28,417 nucleotides of DNA from contig JBHOQX010000118.1 in NCBI GenBank assembly GCA_042408595.1, positions 1 to 28,417 of the forward strand, in the 5' to 3' direction. The notes beneath the pieces are model-generated. The model was not told the origin of the DNA. It did no database searches and saw nothing but the letters and a program-made list of their open reading frames with translations. This stretch comes from JBHOQX01 sp042408595 (GTDB taxonomy: Bacteria > Chloroflexota > Chloroflexia > Chloroflexales > Roseiflexaceae). The position numbers were made by a program, and so were the translations under genes. Shown one piece after another: positions 15,790 to 23,230 of the stretch. How positions within the stretch are numbered: position 1 is the first letter of the stretch; each line of letters starts with the position of its first letter.

Positions 15790-15984
15790 GCCCAGGCTCG
15801 AAGAAGTGGCGCGTTGCGGCTCCGCTGCCTCGCCGGCTATGCCGCCGCGACGCGCCAGCAGGCCCACATCGGATCCTCATTGGCCATGAACAATCTGCGA
15901 TGAACGCGCCTCGCAGCGCCCCGCCGGTTGTCTCACTGCCGCCCGCGCGGTGGCCGCACCGCGTTTGCAGTAGAGGAAACTCGC
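15790..15984 (+). promoter_or_regulatory. Intercistronic spacer with a stem-loop
   Basis: TGGCGCGT (15807-15814) and ACGCGCCA (15850-15857) form an 8-bp outer stem, with GCGGC/GCCGC able to pair inside. No T run follows. It may stop part of the transcription or shield the 3' end of the upstream mRNA, setting different levels for the cassette genes. No promoter boxes were recognised in the remainder. Confidence 0.4.
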
Positions 15985-16467
15985 ATGAAGCGATCGTATC
16001 TGCCGATCGGCCTGGTGGTCGCCGCCTGCCTGGCATCGCTGGCTGCGCTGGTAGTCGGTGGACCAGCCTCGTCAACCTATGCGGCCCTGCCGCTGGTGAT
16101 CACGACGGTCGTGACTGAGCCGACGACCGCCGTGCCTACCACGGCTGTACCGCCCACCACCGCCGTACCGCCTACCACCGCCGTGCCACCCACCACCGCT
16201 GTGCCGCCCACCACCACCGGGCCAACGCGCACGCCGCCCCCGCAGCGGGAGGATACGCCAACACCGACTGCGACACCGGTGCTGGAGCCGTTTACCGAGA
16301 CGCCGACATCGACGGCCGGGCCGCCCTCGCCGACACCGACCTCCACGCCGTCGCGCCTGCCGCCGACCGGCAACGACGGCGATGGGGTGCGCACGCTGCT
16401 GTTGCTTACGGCGCTTGCGCTGGTGCTGATTGCCCTGAGCCTGAACCTGCGCCGCCGCATGCGCTGA
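15985..16467 (+). CDS. Thr/Pro-rich protein with LPPTG-type C-terminal sorting signal
   Basis: A 160-residue protein built like a small wall-anchored stalk. It has a signal peptide (1 to about 33, cleavage near TYA), then a Thr/Pro-rich stalk with repeated TTAVPP units (47-76) and Thr-Pro pairs (TPTPTATP, SPTPTSTP). It ends in LPPTG (125-129), a hydrophobic segment (137-155) and a basic tail RRRMR. LPxTG plus membrane segment plus Arg tail is the classic sortase signal. Sortase-type anchoring is uncertain here because many Chloroflexota lack a thick wall and no sortase gene is seen in the window. The Thr-rich stalk is a likely O-glycosylation region. The start follows AGAGGA at about 9 nt. 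The C25 peptidase gene begins 9 bp after its stop, so they are probably co-translated. Confidence 0.85.
   Translation: MKRSYLPIGLVVAACLASLAALVVGGPASSTYAALPLVITTVVTEPTTAVPTTAVPPTTAVPPTTAVPPTTAVPPTTTGPTRTPPPQREDTPTPTATPVLEPFTETPTSTAGPPSPTPTSTPSRLPPTGNDGDGVRTLLLLTALALVLIALSLNLRRRMR
16123..16209 (+). repeat. 15/18-bp tandem coding repeat (TTAVP, TTAVPP)
   Basis: One 15-bp unit (16123-16137) and four 18-bp units (16138-16155, 16156-16173, 16174-16191, 16192-16209) encode TTAVP and TTAVPP. The units differ at third codon positions, so the array is old or under selection for the peptide rather than freshly expanded. Confidence 0.85.
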
Positions 16468-16476
16468 TGCCACGCT

Positions 16477-19236
16477 ATGTCATTCGCCCGCGCCCTGCTG
16501 ATCGTTCTGATCGCCACGCTGCTGCCGGCGGGCGGTCCACCCGCCCGCGCCGGCGCGCCGAATCACTTTGAACTGCATGTCGAACCGTCGGGCGTCCGGC
16601 TGGTGTGGGGGGCGGCGGACGCCACGGGCGCCGCGCTCGACGCGCACGCCTGGCCGGCGGTGGAGGTCGGCGGGGTGCTGCTGCCGGCGCGCCTGGTCGC
16701 GCTGCGTGTCAGCGGAGCGCAGCCGGTTGCGCCGGAGGTGCGGCGGATCGCCAGCGCCCCCTGGCGCGGCCGAATCCGCCGGGCGTCCCAGCCCGCCCAG
16801 GCCGACGCCGCAGGCCAACTGCTGCCGCCGCTGGAGCGGCTCCACGGCGCTGCCGCGCCGCCAGGCCCGGTGACGGTGCTGCGCGACGCCTACGGCCCCG
16901 GCGGGCGTTTGGTGGTGCTGGCGGTCGCCCCGCTCTTTCAAGCGGCCGATGGCCTGCGGCTGGTGACGGACGCCGAGGTATTCATCGCCGGCGCGACATC
17001 GCTGGAGGCCGCCGTTCCACCAGCCCAGAGCCAGGCAACCGCGCGCGCAGCGCCGCTGGGCGCGCCGCCGACGAACCCGGACGCCGCCGCCGCTGGCTGG
17101 ACGATCCGGGTGACACAGCCCGGCATCCAGGTGCTTTCATCGAGCGCATTGGCCGCGGCCGGCCTGAACCTCGCCTCAGTGGACCGCGCCCTCCTCCGCC
17201 TGCGCCGGGGCGGCGCCGAGATCGCGCTCGACACCAGCCGGCCGGACGAACTGCGTTTCTACGCTCCACCGCCGGGCGACCGCTGGAACGACACCGACAC
17301 CTATTGGTTGACCGTCGGTACGACCGCCGGCGCACGAATCGCCGCCCGAGACGCCACGGCCGCCGGCGCGCCCGTAACAGATACGGCGCTCCAGCGCGGC
17401 GTGTGGTACGCCCCCACGCTCTACGACTCGCGCTCCTCCGGTCCGGACGGCGACTACTGGTACGCCGCGGACTTCAAGGCCGGCCCCGGCCTCCCGCCGC
17501 CCGACCCGCTCACCATCCCGCTCACGCCGACGCTGCCGCTGGCCGGCGGCCCGACGCGGCTCACGGTCGGAGGCACGGCGTATACCGAGGGGGGACACCA
17601 GCTACGGGCGGGCATCGGCGCGGCACGCGCCGACGCGTTCTGGAGCGGCGACGGGGACTGGAGTCAGACGTTCACACTGAGCGGCAGCGGGCCGTCGGCG
17701 ACGCTGGCCCTGATCCCCGGGGCCGCGCCGGACGGCGTTGAGGTCGATGCGGTCGCCTGGGAGCGGCCGGTGGCGCTCGATTTCGGCGGCCAAGGCGCGT
17801 TCTTCGATGGCCTGGCCGACACGCGGCGCTACCGGCTTAGCGATGTCCCGAACGGTGCCGTGGTCTACGACATCACCGACCCGCGCGCGCCGCAACGCCT
17901 CAGTTTCAGCGGGGCCGAGTTCCAGGACGGGCCGGCTCGCCGCTACCTGCTGGCCGGCCCCGGCACCCTCCAGACGCCGGCGATCGCCCGCCATACGCCA
18001 GACAGCCTGTCCGCTCCGCTCGACGCCGACACGCTCTACATCGCTCCGGCCGCGCTCCACGGCGCGCTCGCCCCGCTCGTGGCGCACCGGCAGGCCCAGG
18101 GGCGGCGCGTCGCAGTCGTCGATGTGCAGGCGATCTACGACAACTGGAGTTATGGGCAAGTCGCACCGGACGCCATCCGGGCGTTTCTGCGCTACGCCGC
18201 CGCGACATGGCGCATCGCGCCGGCGGCGGTTACGCTCGCCGGCGACGGGACGCACGACCCGCGCAACTACCTGCGGCGCGGCCCGAACAATGTCAACCTC
18301 GTGCCGCCGTACCTGACATACGTCGATCCCTGGCTCGGCGAGACCGCCTGCGACCTGTGCTACGCTCAGCTCGACGGCGACGACCCGCGCGCCGACCCGC
18401 TGCCCGACCTGATGATCGGGCGGCTGCCGGTGAAAAGCGCCGCCGAACTAGCCACCGTGGTCGGGAAAATCATCCGGTACGAAACGAGCGGCGGCGCCGG
18501 CTGGCGCGGCACGGCGCTCTTCCTGGCGGACAACTTCCGCCAGGCCAGCGGCGTCTACGACAGCGGCGGCGACTTTGCGGCGGCGGCCGACTCCGGCGTG
18601 ACGATGTTGCCAGCCGGCATCCGCACCACGCGTGTCTACTACGATCCGTGGGCGCCGCCGGAGGCGACATGGCGCCTGCGCGACGCCCAGGAGGCGCACC
18701 GGGCCGCCCTGGCCAGCATCAACCTGGGCGCGGCGCTGGTCGTCTACAACGGCCATAGCAATCACTTCCAGCTTGCGGTGACCGACGCGCAGGCACAGCC
18801 GCCAAACGTGACCTATCTGCTCAACCTGAACGATGTGGACGCGCTGGCGAATGGCGACCGGCTGCCGGTGCTGCTGCAGATGACCTGCCTGACGAGCGCG
18901 TTTCAGACGCCGTTCCGCAGCGGGACGACGTTCGATGAGCGGATGGTGCTGTCGCCGCGGGGTGGCGCGATCGCGGCCTGGGGGCCGACCGGTCTGGGGG
19001 TGGGGCGCGGGCACGAGCCATTGCAGAACGGCTTTCTGCGGGCGCTCGCCGCGGCCCCTGGCGGCAGCGCCGAGTTGGGCGCGCTGGTCGCTGCTGGACT
19101 GACAGAGTTGTACACGCAGGGCAACTGCTGCCAGGACCTGCTGCATACCTACGTGCTGCTAGGCGATCCACGCACGCGGATGCGGCTCGCGCCGGCGCGC
19201 TGGATTTTTGCCCCCGCCGCATCGCAGGCGCCGTAG
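16477..19236 (+). CDS. C25-family (gingipain/PorU clan) cysteine peptidase, exported
   Basis: A 919-residue protein with an N-terminal signal peptide (ARALLIVLIATLLPAGG), a long beta-rich prodomain-like region, and a C25 peptidase domain from about 515 to 905. The catalytic dyad is visible: His760 in VYNGHSNHF and Cys804 in LLQMTCLTSAF. Supporting motifs are LAGDGTHDPRNYL and LPDLMIGRLPVKS, typical for the family. Members include gingipains and PorU, the type IX system sortase. There is no C-terminal anchor or sorting domain. It starts 9 bp after the LPPTG protein without its own ribosome binding site, which suggests translational coupling and a shared task, perhaps processing or attaching surface proteins such as the 742-residue one. 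The role is inferred; a general extracellular protease is the alternative. The stop codon lies in a hairpin shared with the next gene. Confidence 0.88.
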   Translation: MSFARALLIVLIATLLPAGGPPARAGAPNHFELHVEPSGVRLVWGAADATGAALDAHAWPAVEVGGVLLPARLVALRVSGAQPVAPEVRRIASAPWRGRIRRASQPAQADAAGQLLPPLERLHGAAAPPGPVTVLRDAYGPGGRLVVLAVAPLFQAADGLRLVTDAEVFIAGATSLEAAVPPAQSQATARAAPLGAPPTNPDAAAAGWTIRVTQPGIQVLSSSALAAAGLNLASVDRALLRLRRGGAEIALDTSRPDELRFYAPPPGDRWNDTDTYWLTVGTTAGARIAARDATAAGAPVTDTALQRGVWYAPTLYDSRSSGPDGDYWYAADFKAGPGLPPPDPLTIPLTPTLPLAGGPTRLTVGGTAYTEGGHQLRAGIGAARADAFWSGDGDWSQTFTLSGSGPSATLALIPGAAPDGVEVDAVAWERPVALDFGGQGAFFDGLADTRRYRLSDVPNGAVVYDITDPRAPQRLSFSGAEFQDGPARRYLLAGPGTLQTPAIARHTPDSLSAPLDADTLYIAPAALHGALAPLVAHRQAQGRRVAVVDVQAIYDNWSYGQVAPDAIRAFLRYAAATWRIAPAAVTLAGDGTHDPRNYLRRGPNNVNLVPPYLTYVDPWLGETACDLCYAQLDGDDPRADPLPDLMIGRLPVKSAAELATVVGKIIRYETSGGAGWRGTALFLADNFRQASGVYDSGGDFAAAADSGVTMLPAGIRTTRVYYDPWAPPEATWRLRDAQEAHRAALASINLGAALVVYNGHSNHFQLAVTDAQAQPPNVTYLLNLNDVDALANGDRLPVLLQMTCLTSAFQTPFRSGTTFDERMVLSPRGGAIAAWGPTGLGVGRGHEPLQNGFLRALAAAPGGSAELGALVAAGLTELYTQGNCCQDLLHTYVLLGDPRTRMRLAPARWIFAPAASQAP

Positions 19237-19264
19237 GGAGCATGGCTGGGGGCGCCTACGGCGC
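19228..19264. terminator. Shared hairpin covering both convergent stop codons
   Basis: GCGCCGTAGG (19228-19237) and CCTACGGCGC (19255-19264) are perfect 10-bp inverted arms with a 17-nt loop. The plus-strand gene ends GCG CCG TAG in the left arm and the minus-strand gene ends with the same codons in the right arm, so both proteins finish in Ala-Pro. It can fold in both transcripts; neither side has a T run. Confidence 0.6.
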
Positions 19265-20209
19265 TGGCACGACCTGGATCTCGAACAGACTCGGCCAGTA
19301 CTTCCCGGTGACGAACAGCCGTTTGGTCGCCGGGTCATAGGCGATCCCGTTCAGCACATCGATCGGGCGATCCGTGGCGGGCTTCAGCCCCGTCAGGTCG
19401 ATCCAGCCGGTCACACGGCCGGTTGCCGGGTCGATCCGAGCGATCCGGTCGGTCTGCCACACATTCGCCAGGATCTCGCCCTCGACATACTCCAGCTCGT
19501 TGAGCCGCAGCACCGGGCCGTGTTCGTCGCGCACCTCCACGCTCCCGGTCTCCCGTAGCGTCGCCGGGTCGAGAAAGCGCAGCGTCGCCGTACCATCGCT
19601 CATGATCAGCCGGCGGCCGTCGTGCGTCAACCCCCAGCCTTCCGTCGGATAGCTAAAGGTTCCAACCGGCGCAAAACTTGTGCGATCGTACACGAAGCCG
19701 ACATGCGATTGCCAGGTGAGCTGGAAGATCCGATCGCCAAACAGGGTGATCCCCTCGCCAAAATACTCTGGCGCAAGGTCGCGCTGCTGGAGCACGCGCC
19801 CGGTCTCTAGCTCGACCCGCCGCAGCGACGACTGGCCATTCAGGCCGGTCCCTTCGTAAAGCGCGCCGTCGACGAAGATCAGCCCCTGGGTAAAGGCCGT
19901 CGGGTCATGCGGGTAGGTCTGCACGACCCGGTAGGTATCGACCGGCGTCGCGCCGGAGCCGGCGGTCGGCGGAGCAGGCGGCCGCGGCGGAGGTGGCCAA
20001 GTGGGGGCTGTTGGCTCGGCGGGAGCCTGCGGCAGCGCAACGATGACGCGGGTCGGCGTCGCTGGAGTCGGCGACGCCGCGGCTGGGGCGGTTGTCGCCG
20101 GAACAGGCGACAGCGTGGGCGCGGCGCCGCCGCCGGCGCATGCCGAAAGGAGCACACTAAGCGTCAGCAGAACAATGACCTGGAGAGCGCTCGCTCGCAC
20201 GAATCGCAT
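19256..20209 (-). CDS. Glutaminyl-peptide cyclotransferase, lipoprotein
   Basis: A 317-residue protein of the plant-type/bacterial glutamine cyclotransferase family (five-bladed beta-propeller), which turns N-terminal Gln of exported proteins or peptides into pyroglutamate with release of ammonia. The N terminus is a lipoprotein signal with lipobox LSAC (Cys24), then a Pro/Thr/Ala linker (about 30-85), then the enzyme domain from DTYRVVQTYPHDPTAFTQGL. Conserved family segments are visible: FTQGLIF, YEGTGLNGQSSLR, YFGEGITL, LNELEYVEGEILANVW and DVLNGIAYDP. It would be membrane-tethered on the outer face. GGTAGGG precedes the ATG at 20209. It lies 63 bp after the SPFH gene on the same strand and tail to tail with the C25 peptidase, consistent with a surface-protein maturation neighbourhood. 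Confidence 0.88.
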   Translation of the reverse strand: MRFVRASALQVIVLLTLSVLLSACAGGGAAPTLSPVPATTAPAAASPTPATPTRVIVALPQAPAEPTAPTWPPPPRPPAPPTAGSGATPVDTYRVVQTYPHDPTAFTQGLIFVDGALYEGTGLNGQSSLRRVELETGRVLQQRDLAPEYFGEGITLFGDRIFQLTWQSHVGFVYDRTSFAPVGTFSYPTEGWGLTHDGRRLIMSDGTATLRFLDPATLRETGSVEVRDEHGPVLRLNELEYVEGEILANVWQTDRIARIDPATGRVTGWIDLTGLKPATDRPIDVLNGIAYDPATKRLFVTGKYWPSLFEIQVVPAP

Positions 20210-20230
20210 GGCCCTACCTGCAGAACAAAG

Positions 20231-20263
20231 GCTGCCGGGTGGCGCACAAGGCTCCCCGGCAGC
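20231..20263 (-). terminator. Stem-loop after the SPFH gene
   Basis: On the minus strand GCTGCCGGG pairs with CCCGGCAGC (plus-strand arms 20231-20239 and 20255-20263, 9 bp) and is followed by CTTTGTTCT. It lies about 10 nt past the SPFH stop codon and probably ends or reduces transcription before the cyclotransferase gene. Confidence 0.6.
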
Positions 20264-20272
20264 GACGCGACC

Positions 20273-21229
20273 TTACCGGCCCGTGCCGCTGATGATGCTC
20301 GTGGCATCGATCAGCGGAGTGGCGCTGGCACCGTTGAAGACCGGCAGCTTGCCATCCCACTTTTGCAGCTGCTGGTAGCGGATCAGCTCCGGCGTCAGGC
20401 TCTTCGCCAGCTCCTGGTTGGCCTGGGCCTGGGCGCGCGCCCGCGTCAGCGTGGCCTCGGCTTCACCCTCGGCCTGGGCTTTCAGCGCGTTCGCCCGGCC
20501 GGTCGCCTCGGCGACATCCTGCTCGGCCTTGACCTTCGCCTGCTCGAGCTGGTAGCGCTGCTGCTCGGCGGCCTGCTGTGCCTGAATCTTGGCGTCGAGC
20601 GCCTTCTGCAACGAGTCCGGCAGATGGACCTCGCGGATACCAAACGAGACCAGGCTCAGGTGCCGCCGCTGGAATTCCTGCTGCAGCGCTTGGGCGATCT
20701 CTTCCACCATCTGGCCACGCTTGCTGGAGGTGATCTCCTCCCAACCGTATTTCGCCGCGACGATCGGCACCTGCGAGCGGGTGTACTGGCGCACCACCCG
20801 GTCCTCAACGACGCTGATATCTGCGCCGCCCCAGTCTTGATACAGCTGGCCGGCTTCGGCGCGGATGACCTGGTATTGGATGACCACGTCGAGGTTCAGT
20901 TGCTGCCCTTCGTTGCTCTGCACCTTGATCGAATCGTCACCCTGCGTTGAGCCCTCACTGGCTTTTTGTACCATGCTATATGTCTGGATGGTGACAGGAT
21001 ATTCCTGGATCGCCTGGGTGAAAGGGTTGATGAACGCCCATCCCGGCTCGAGCGCGCCGGCAGTGACGTTATGATTGGCCTTGTCGAAGACGATGCCAAC
21101 ATACCCCGGCTTGACATTGCGCCATGCCGAGGCGACCAGCACGCCCAGGACGATCAGGACGGCGGCGACCACCACCAGCGTACCGATCCGTCCGGCCGTC
21201 CGCACCGATGAACTACCGACGCGAGCCAT
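20273..21229 (-). CDS. SPFH/prohibitin-domain membrane protein
   Basis: A 318-residue protein with one N-terminal membrane segment (about 16-35), an SPFH (band 7) domain (about 40-225) and a long Ala/Gln/Glu-rich coiled coil (about 225-300, AEATGRANALKAQAEGEAEA). It is of the prohibitin/HflK-HflC type. Such proteins form large rings or microdomains in the membrane and often modulate FtsH-type proteases or stress responses. Key segments are VKPGYVGIVFD, the GWAFINPFTQ turn and LSLVSFGIREVHLP. The start at 21229 follows AGGAGG with 9-nt spacing; an upstream in-frame ATG at 21274 has no such signal. The gene overlaps the end of the 68-aa membrane protein gene by 17 nt, so the two are coupled. 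No nfeD partner is seen. Confidence 0.88.
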   Translation of the reverse strand: MARVGSSSVRTAGRIGTLVVVAAVLIVLGVLVASAWRNVKPGYVGIVFDKANHNVTAGALEPGWAFINPFTQAIQEYPVTIQTYSMVQKASEGSTQGDDSIKVQSNEGQQLNLDVVIQYQVIRAEAGQLYQDWGGADISVVEDRVVRQYTRSQVPIVAAKYGWEEITSSKRGQMVEEIAQALQQEFQRRHLSLVSFGIREVHLPDSLQKALDAKIQAQQAAEQQRYQLEQAKVKAEQDVAEATGRANALKAQAEGEAEATLTRARAQAQANQELAKSLTPELIRYQQLQKWDGKLPVFNGASATPLIDATSIISGTGR

Positions 21230-21419
21230 TGGTGTGTTCCTCCTGATACGGATGCTGCGAGGTCTGGGGATCACGCACGGCCTCGTCGGCCACCTCGTCT
21301 ACCTCGCGCTTCATGCCGCGAATGAGGCGAATGACCTCAGGGGCGATGGCGAGACCGATCTGCCAGGCCACGACGATCACAGCGACCGCCACGACAAACT
21401 CCAACAGGGTCGGACTCAT
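21213..21419 (-). CDS. 68-aa single-pass membrane protein
   Basis: The N-terminal membrane segment (LLEFVVAVAVIVVAWQIGLAIA) is followed by an amphipathic charged stretch (RLIRGMKREVDEVADEAV) and a polar tail. I do not recognise a family; the shape is like small membrane adaptors. A perfect AGGAGG four bases before ATG 21419 decides the start over an ATG nine codons upstream. Its last 17 nt overlap the SPFH gene start in another frame, indicating translational coupling and a possible partnership with the SPFH protein, comparable in position to NfeD-type partners but unrelated in sequence. Confidence 0.72.
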   Translation of the reverse strand: MSPTLLEFVVAVAVIVVAWQIGLAIAPEVIRLIRGMKREVDEVADEAVRDPQTSQHPYQEEHTNGSRR

Positions 21420-21585
21420 ATAGCCTCCTGCCGCCGCGATCCGCACGGCGGCCCCGCACGAGCGGTATCACCACTGATCTACGTCGCGGCGCGCGTTTGG
21501 TGACACAGTTTTCCACAGCCGTAGGTGGGGAAGACGAAGCGCCTCACCTCCCCATCGCTCCACGGCACCCGTCCGCGGGCGGCGC

Positions 21586-22002
21586 CTAATGGCCGCGGAG
21601 CTGCGTCGGCGTGACCCGAATTGCGACGCTATAGTCCTGCGCGAAGGACTCCGGCGTCCAATTGTAGCGGCTGATGAACGCGGCGTACCGCGCGATATAG
21701 GCCGGGACGCGATGCGCCGGGGGCGCGCTTGGGTCGATGCGCGCTTCGCCGGAGAAGATGACGATATCGCCGCCGCGCCCGTCGCCGTCCAGGTTCAGCG
21801 CGACGCGCGGCCGGGCGGCGATGTTGCGCAACTTTTGCGTGTTGGGCCGGCTATAGATCAGGAAGGTCGTCCCGTCCCACAAGAACCAGACCGGGCTCGG
21901 CTGGGGCTGGAGGTCGGCGCGCACGGTCGTCAGCCAGATGATCCGCTCCTGCTCCAGGCGGCGGGCGACGCGCGCGCCGAACTCCGTGCTTATGTCGATC
22001 AT
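21586..22002 (-). CDS. PPOX-class split-barrel oxidoreductase, F420- or FMN-dependent
   Basis: A 138-residue protein of the pyridoxamine 5'-phosphate oxidase-like split barrel. Recognisable blocks are RLEQERIIWLTTVRADLQPQPSPVWF, then FLIYSRPNTQKLRNIAARPRVAL and GGDIVIFSGEARI. These are typical for the small PPOX subfamily often annotated as F420-dependent in Actinobacteria and Chloroflexota. The substrate and cofactor are not decidable from sequence; FMN or heme binding remain alternatives. The ATG at 22002 has GAGG about 10 nt upstream and fits the family N terminus; a longer frame reaches 22110 but lacks family similarity. The gene is divergent from the tRNA cluster. Confidence 0.83.
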   Translation of the reverse strand: MIDISTEFGARVARRLEQERIIWLTTVRADLQPQPSPVWFLWDGTTFLIYSRPNTQKLRNIAARPRVALNLDGDGRGGDIVIFSGEARIDPSAPPAHRVPAYIARYAAFISRYNWTPESFAQDYSVAIRVTPTQLRGH

Positions 22003-22120
22003 CGGTGTCCTCGCTTTGCGGTAGAATATCTCGGCCTGCGGGCTGCCCGCCGCGCCCCGCCGGACGACAGGGTACACCAATCGCTGCCATGCCGCAACTG
22101 CTCCGCCCACCTCGCAAGGT

Positions 22121-22149
22121 TTGACTTTCAGGCCGCTCTCCGCTATAAT
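22121..22149 (+). promoter_or_regulatory. Strong promoter of the tRNA cluster
   Basis: TTGACT (22121-22126) and perfect TATAAT (22144-22149) with a 17-bp spacer. The first tRNA starts at 22160, so the transcript would begin only a few bases before the mature 5' end. Confidence 0.85.
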
Positions 22150-22159
22150 GCCCTACGTC

Positions 22160-22245
22160 GCCGGAGTGGCGGAATGGCAGACGCGGCGGTCTCAAAAACC
22201 GCTGAGGGCAACCTCGTGTGGGTTCGACTCCCACCTTCGGCACCA
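22160..22245 (+). tRNA. tRNA-Leu (anticodon CAA)
   Basis: Acceptor arms GCCGGAG (22160-22166) and CTTCGGC (22235-22241) pair, with discriminator A and an encoded CCA (22243-22245). The anticodon loop CTCAAAA gives CAA at 22193-22195, reading UUG. A long variable arm (near TGAGGGCAACCTCG) is as expected for tRNA-Leu; the T loop GGTTCGACTCC is intact. Confidence 0.95.
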
Positions 22246-22270
22246 TTCCGCACTCGCGGAAGACCGGCAT

Positions 22271-22347
22271 CGGGGCGTGGCTCAGCCTGGTAGAGCGCCG
22301 CGTTCGGGTCGCGGAGGTCGGTGGTTCAAATCCACTCGCCCCGACCA
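22271..22347 (+). tRNA. tRNA-Pro (anticodon CGG)
   Basis: Acceptor arms CGGGGCG (22271-22277) and CGCCCCG (22337-22343), discriminator A and encoded CCA (22345-22347). Anticodon stem CCGCG/CGCGG around loop TTCGGGT gives CGG at 22305-22307, reading CCG. It follows tRNA-Leu by 25 bp. Confidence 0.95.
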
Positions 22348-22434
22348 GGAAGAGGACTGAGTCATGAGGACTGCGGACTGAGTGCGTTCAGGCCCATTTC
22401 TCAGAGCTCAGTCCTCGCCGTTCAGCCCTCGTGC

Positions 22435-22511
<77 letters not shown>

Positions 22512-22961
22512 TCCCCACATTGGTCCGCTTGCTGCTACGCGGTACGTCTTCTCCAGTACCGCACATAGTCGTCTCCAGTGGATCTTCGCCGGTGCCTGAT
22601 TCTTTGCACGCATGTCCTGGCCTCCCGCCCGGCCGCGTGGCGCTGCCCGGCGCGCCGTGCTGTCCCCCGACTGCGCACCCATTACCGCGCCTGCTGCTGC
22701 CGGCGCTGGCACACCCATCCCAGACTGTTTGAGTGAGCACACGCGGTGCATCTGGCGCGCCCAAGCTCCGCGATGCCTAACGGCTTGCGGTGCGTGGAGT
22801 CTCCTCTGCCGCCAGTGGGAGCTTGCGATCACAATCGTCGCATGTGCGGCTCAGAGAACACCTGTCTGCCTCTGAAGCGCGGAGCGAGGGTTGGGAAGAG
22901 GTTGCGGCGCGCGCAAGCACCGGCTAAACGACACAAGAACAAGCGGAGCAGAATATGGCTC
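22512..22961. other. Spacer between tRNA cluster and ribose locus
   Basis: About 450 bases with no supported gene: all open frames are Ser/Pro/Arg-rich and lack a ribosome binding site. No clear terminator for the tRNA transcript was found. Toward 22880-22960 the composition shifts to more A/T before the rbsR promoter. Confidence 0.5.
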
Positions 22962-22989
22962 TTGACAACCTCAGATAATGCTGTATAAT
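22962..22989 (+). promoter_or_regulatory. Consensus promoter of the rbsR-rbsD gene
   Basis: TTGACA (22962-22967) and TATAAT (22984-22989), both perfect, with a 16-bp spacer. The start site would fall near 22996, right inside the operator palindrome centred at 23004/23005. The leader to the ATG at 23231 is about 235 nt and contains a TGCACGTGCA palindrome near 23115. Confidence 0.9.
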
Positions 22990-22990
22990 C

Positions 22991-23018
22991 AGAAAACCGA
23001 TTGCGCAACCGATTTTCT
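22991..23018 (+). promoter_or_regulatory. Operator 1 of the RbsR-type regulator
   Basis: An imperfect 28-bp palindrome directly after the -10 box. The core is CGATTGCGCAACCG (22998-23011) and the outer arms are AGAAAA/TTTTCT. The central TTGCGCAA matches the two other operators. Placed over the transcription start, it implies autorepression. Confidence 0.8.
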
Positions 23019-23230
23019 GATGAGGCTTTAGAATGCCGCTTGTGGAATACTTTTCGTGGGGCGGCTTCTACGGAGTCCACAGGGGTTACCGTCCGCTATT
23101 CCAACCTCGTTGCATGCACGTGCAGGGTGCCAAGACTTTGTAACTGCTCACAACACTCATACCACGCTAAGACTAGCATATCTGTTAATTCATCACGTGG
23201 AATCGCTTTCGAGCGACCTACGGTTCCATC

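Noticed and set aside
14281..15867. A 528-residue minus-strand frame opposite the surface protein
   Set aside because: Arg/Ala-rich shadow frame; the plus-strand gene has a signal peptide and ribosome binding site.
16123..16209. Tandem array considered as a CRISPR-like repeat
   Set aside because: Units are contiguous with no spacers and encode a Thr/Pro peptide repeat in frame.
21509..21517. TTTTCCACA, close to a DnaA box
   Set aside because: Single isolated match with no cluster of boxes, no dnaA or dnaN gene and no AT-rich unwinding region, so not an origin.
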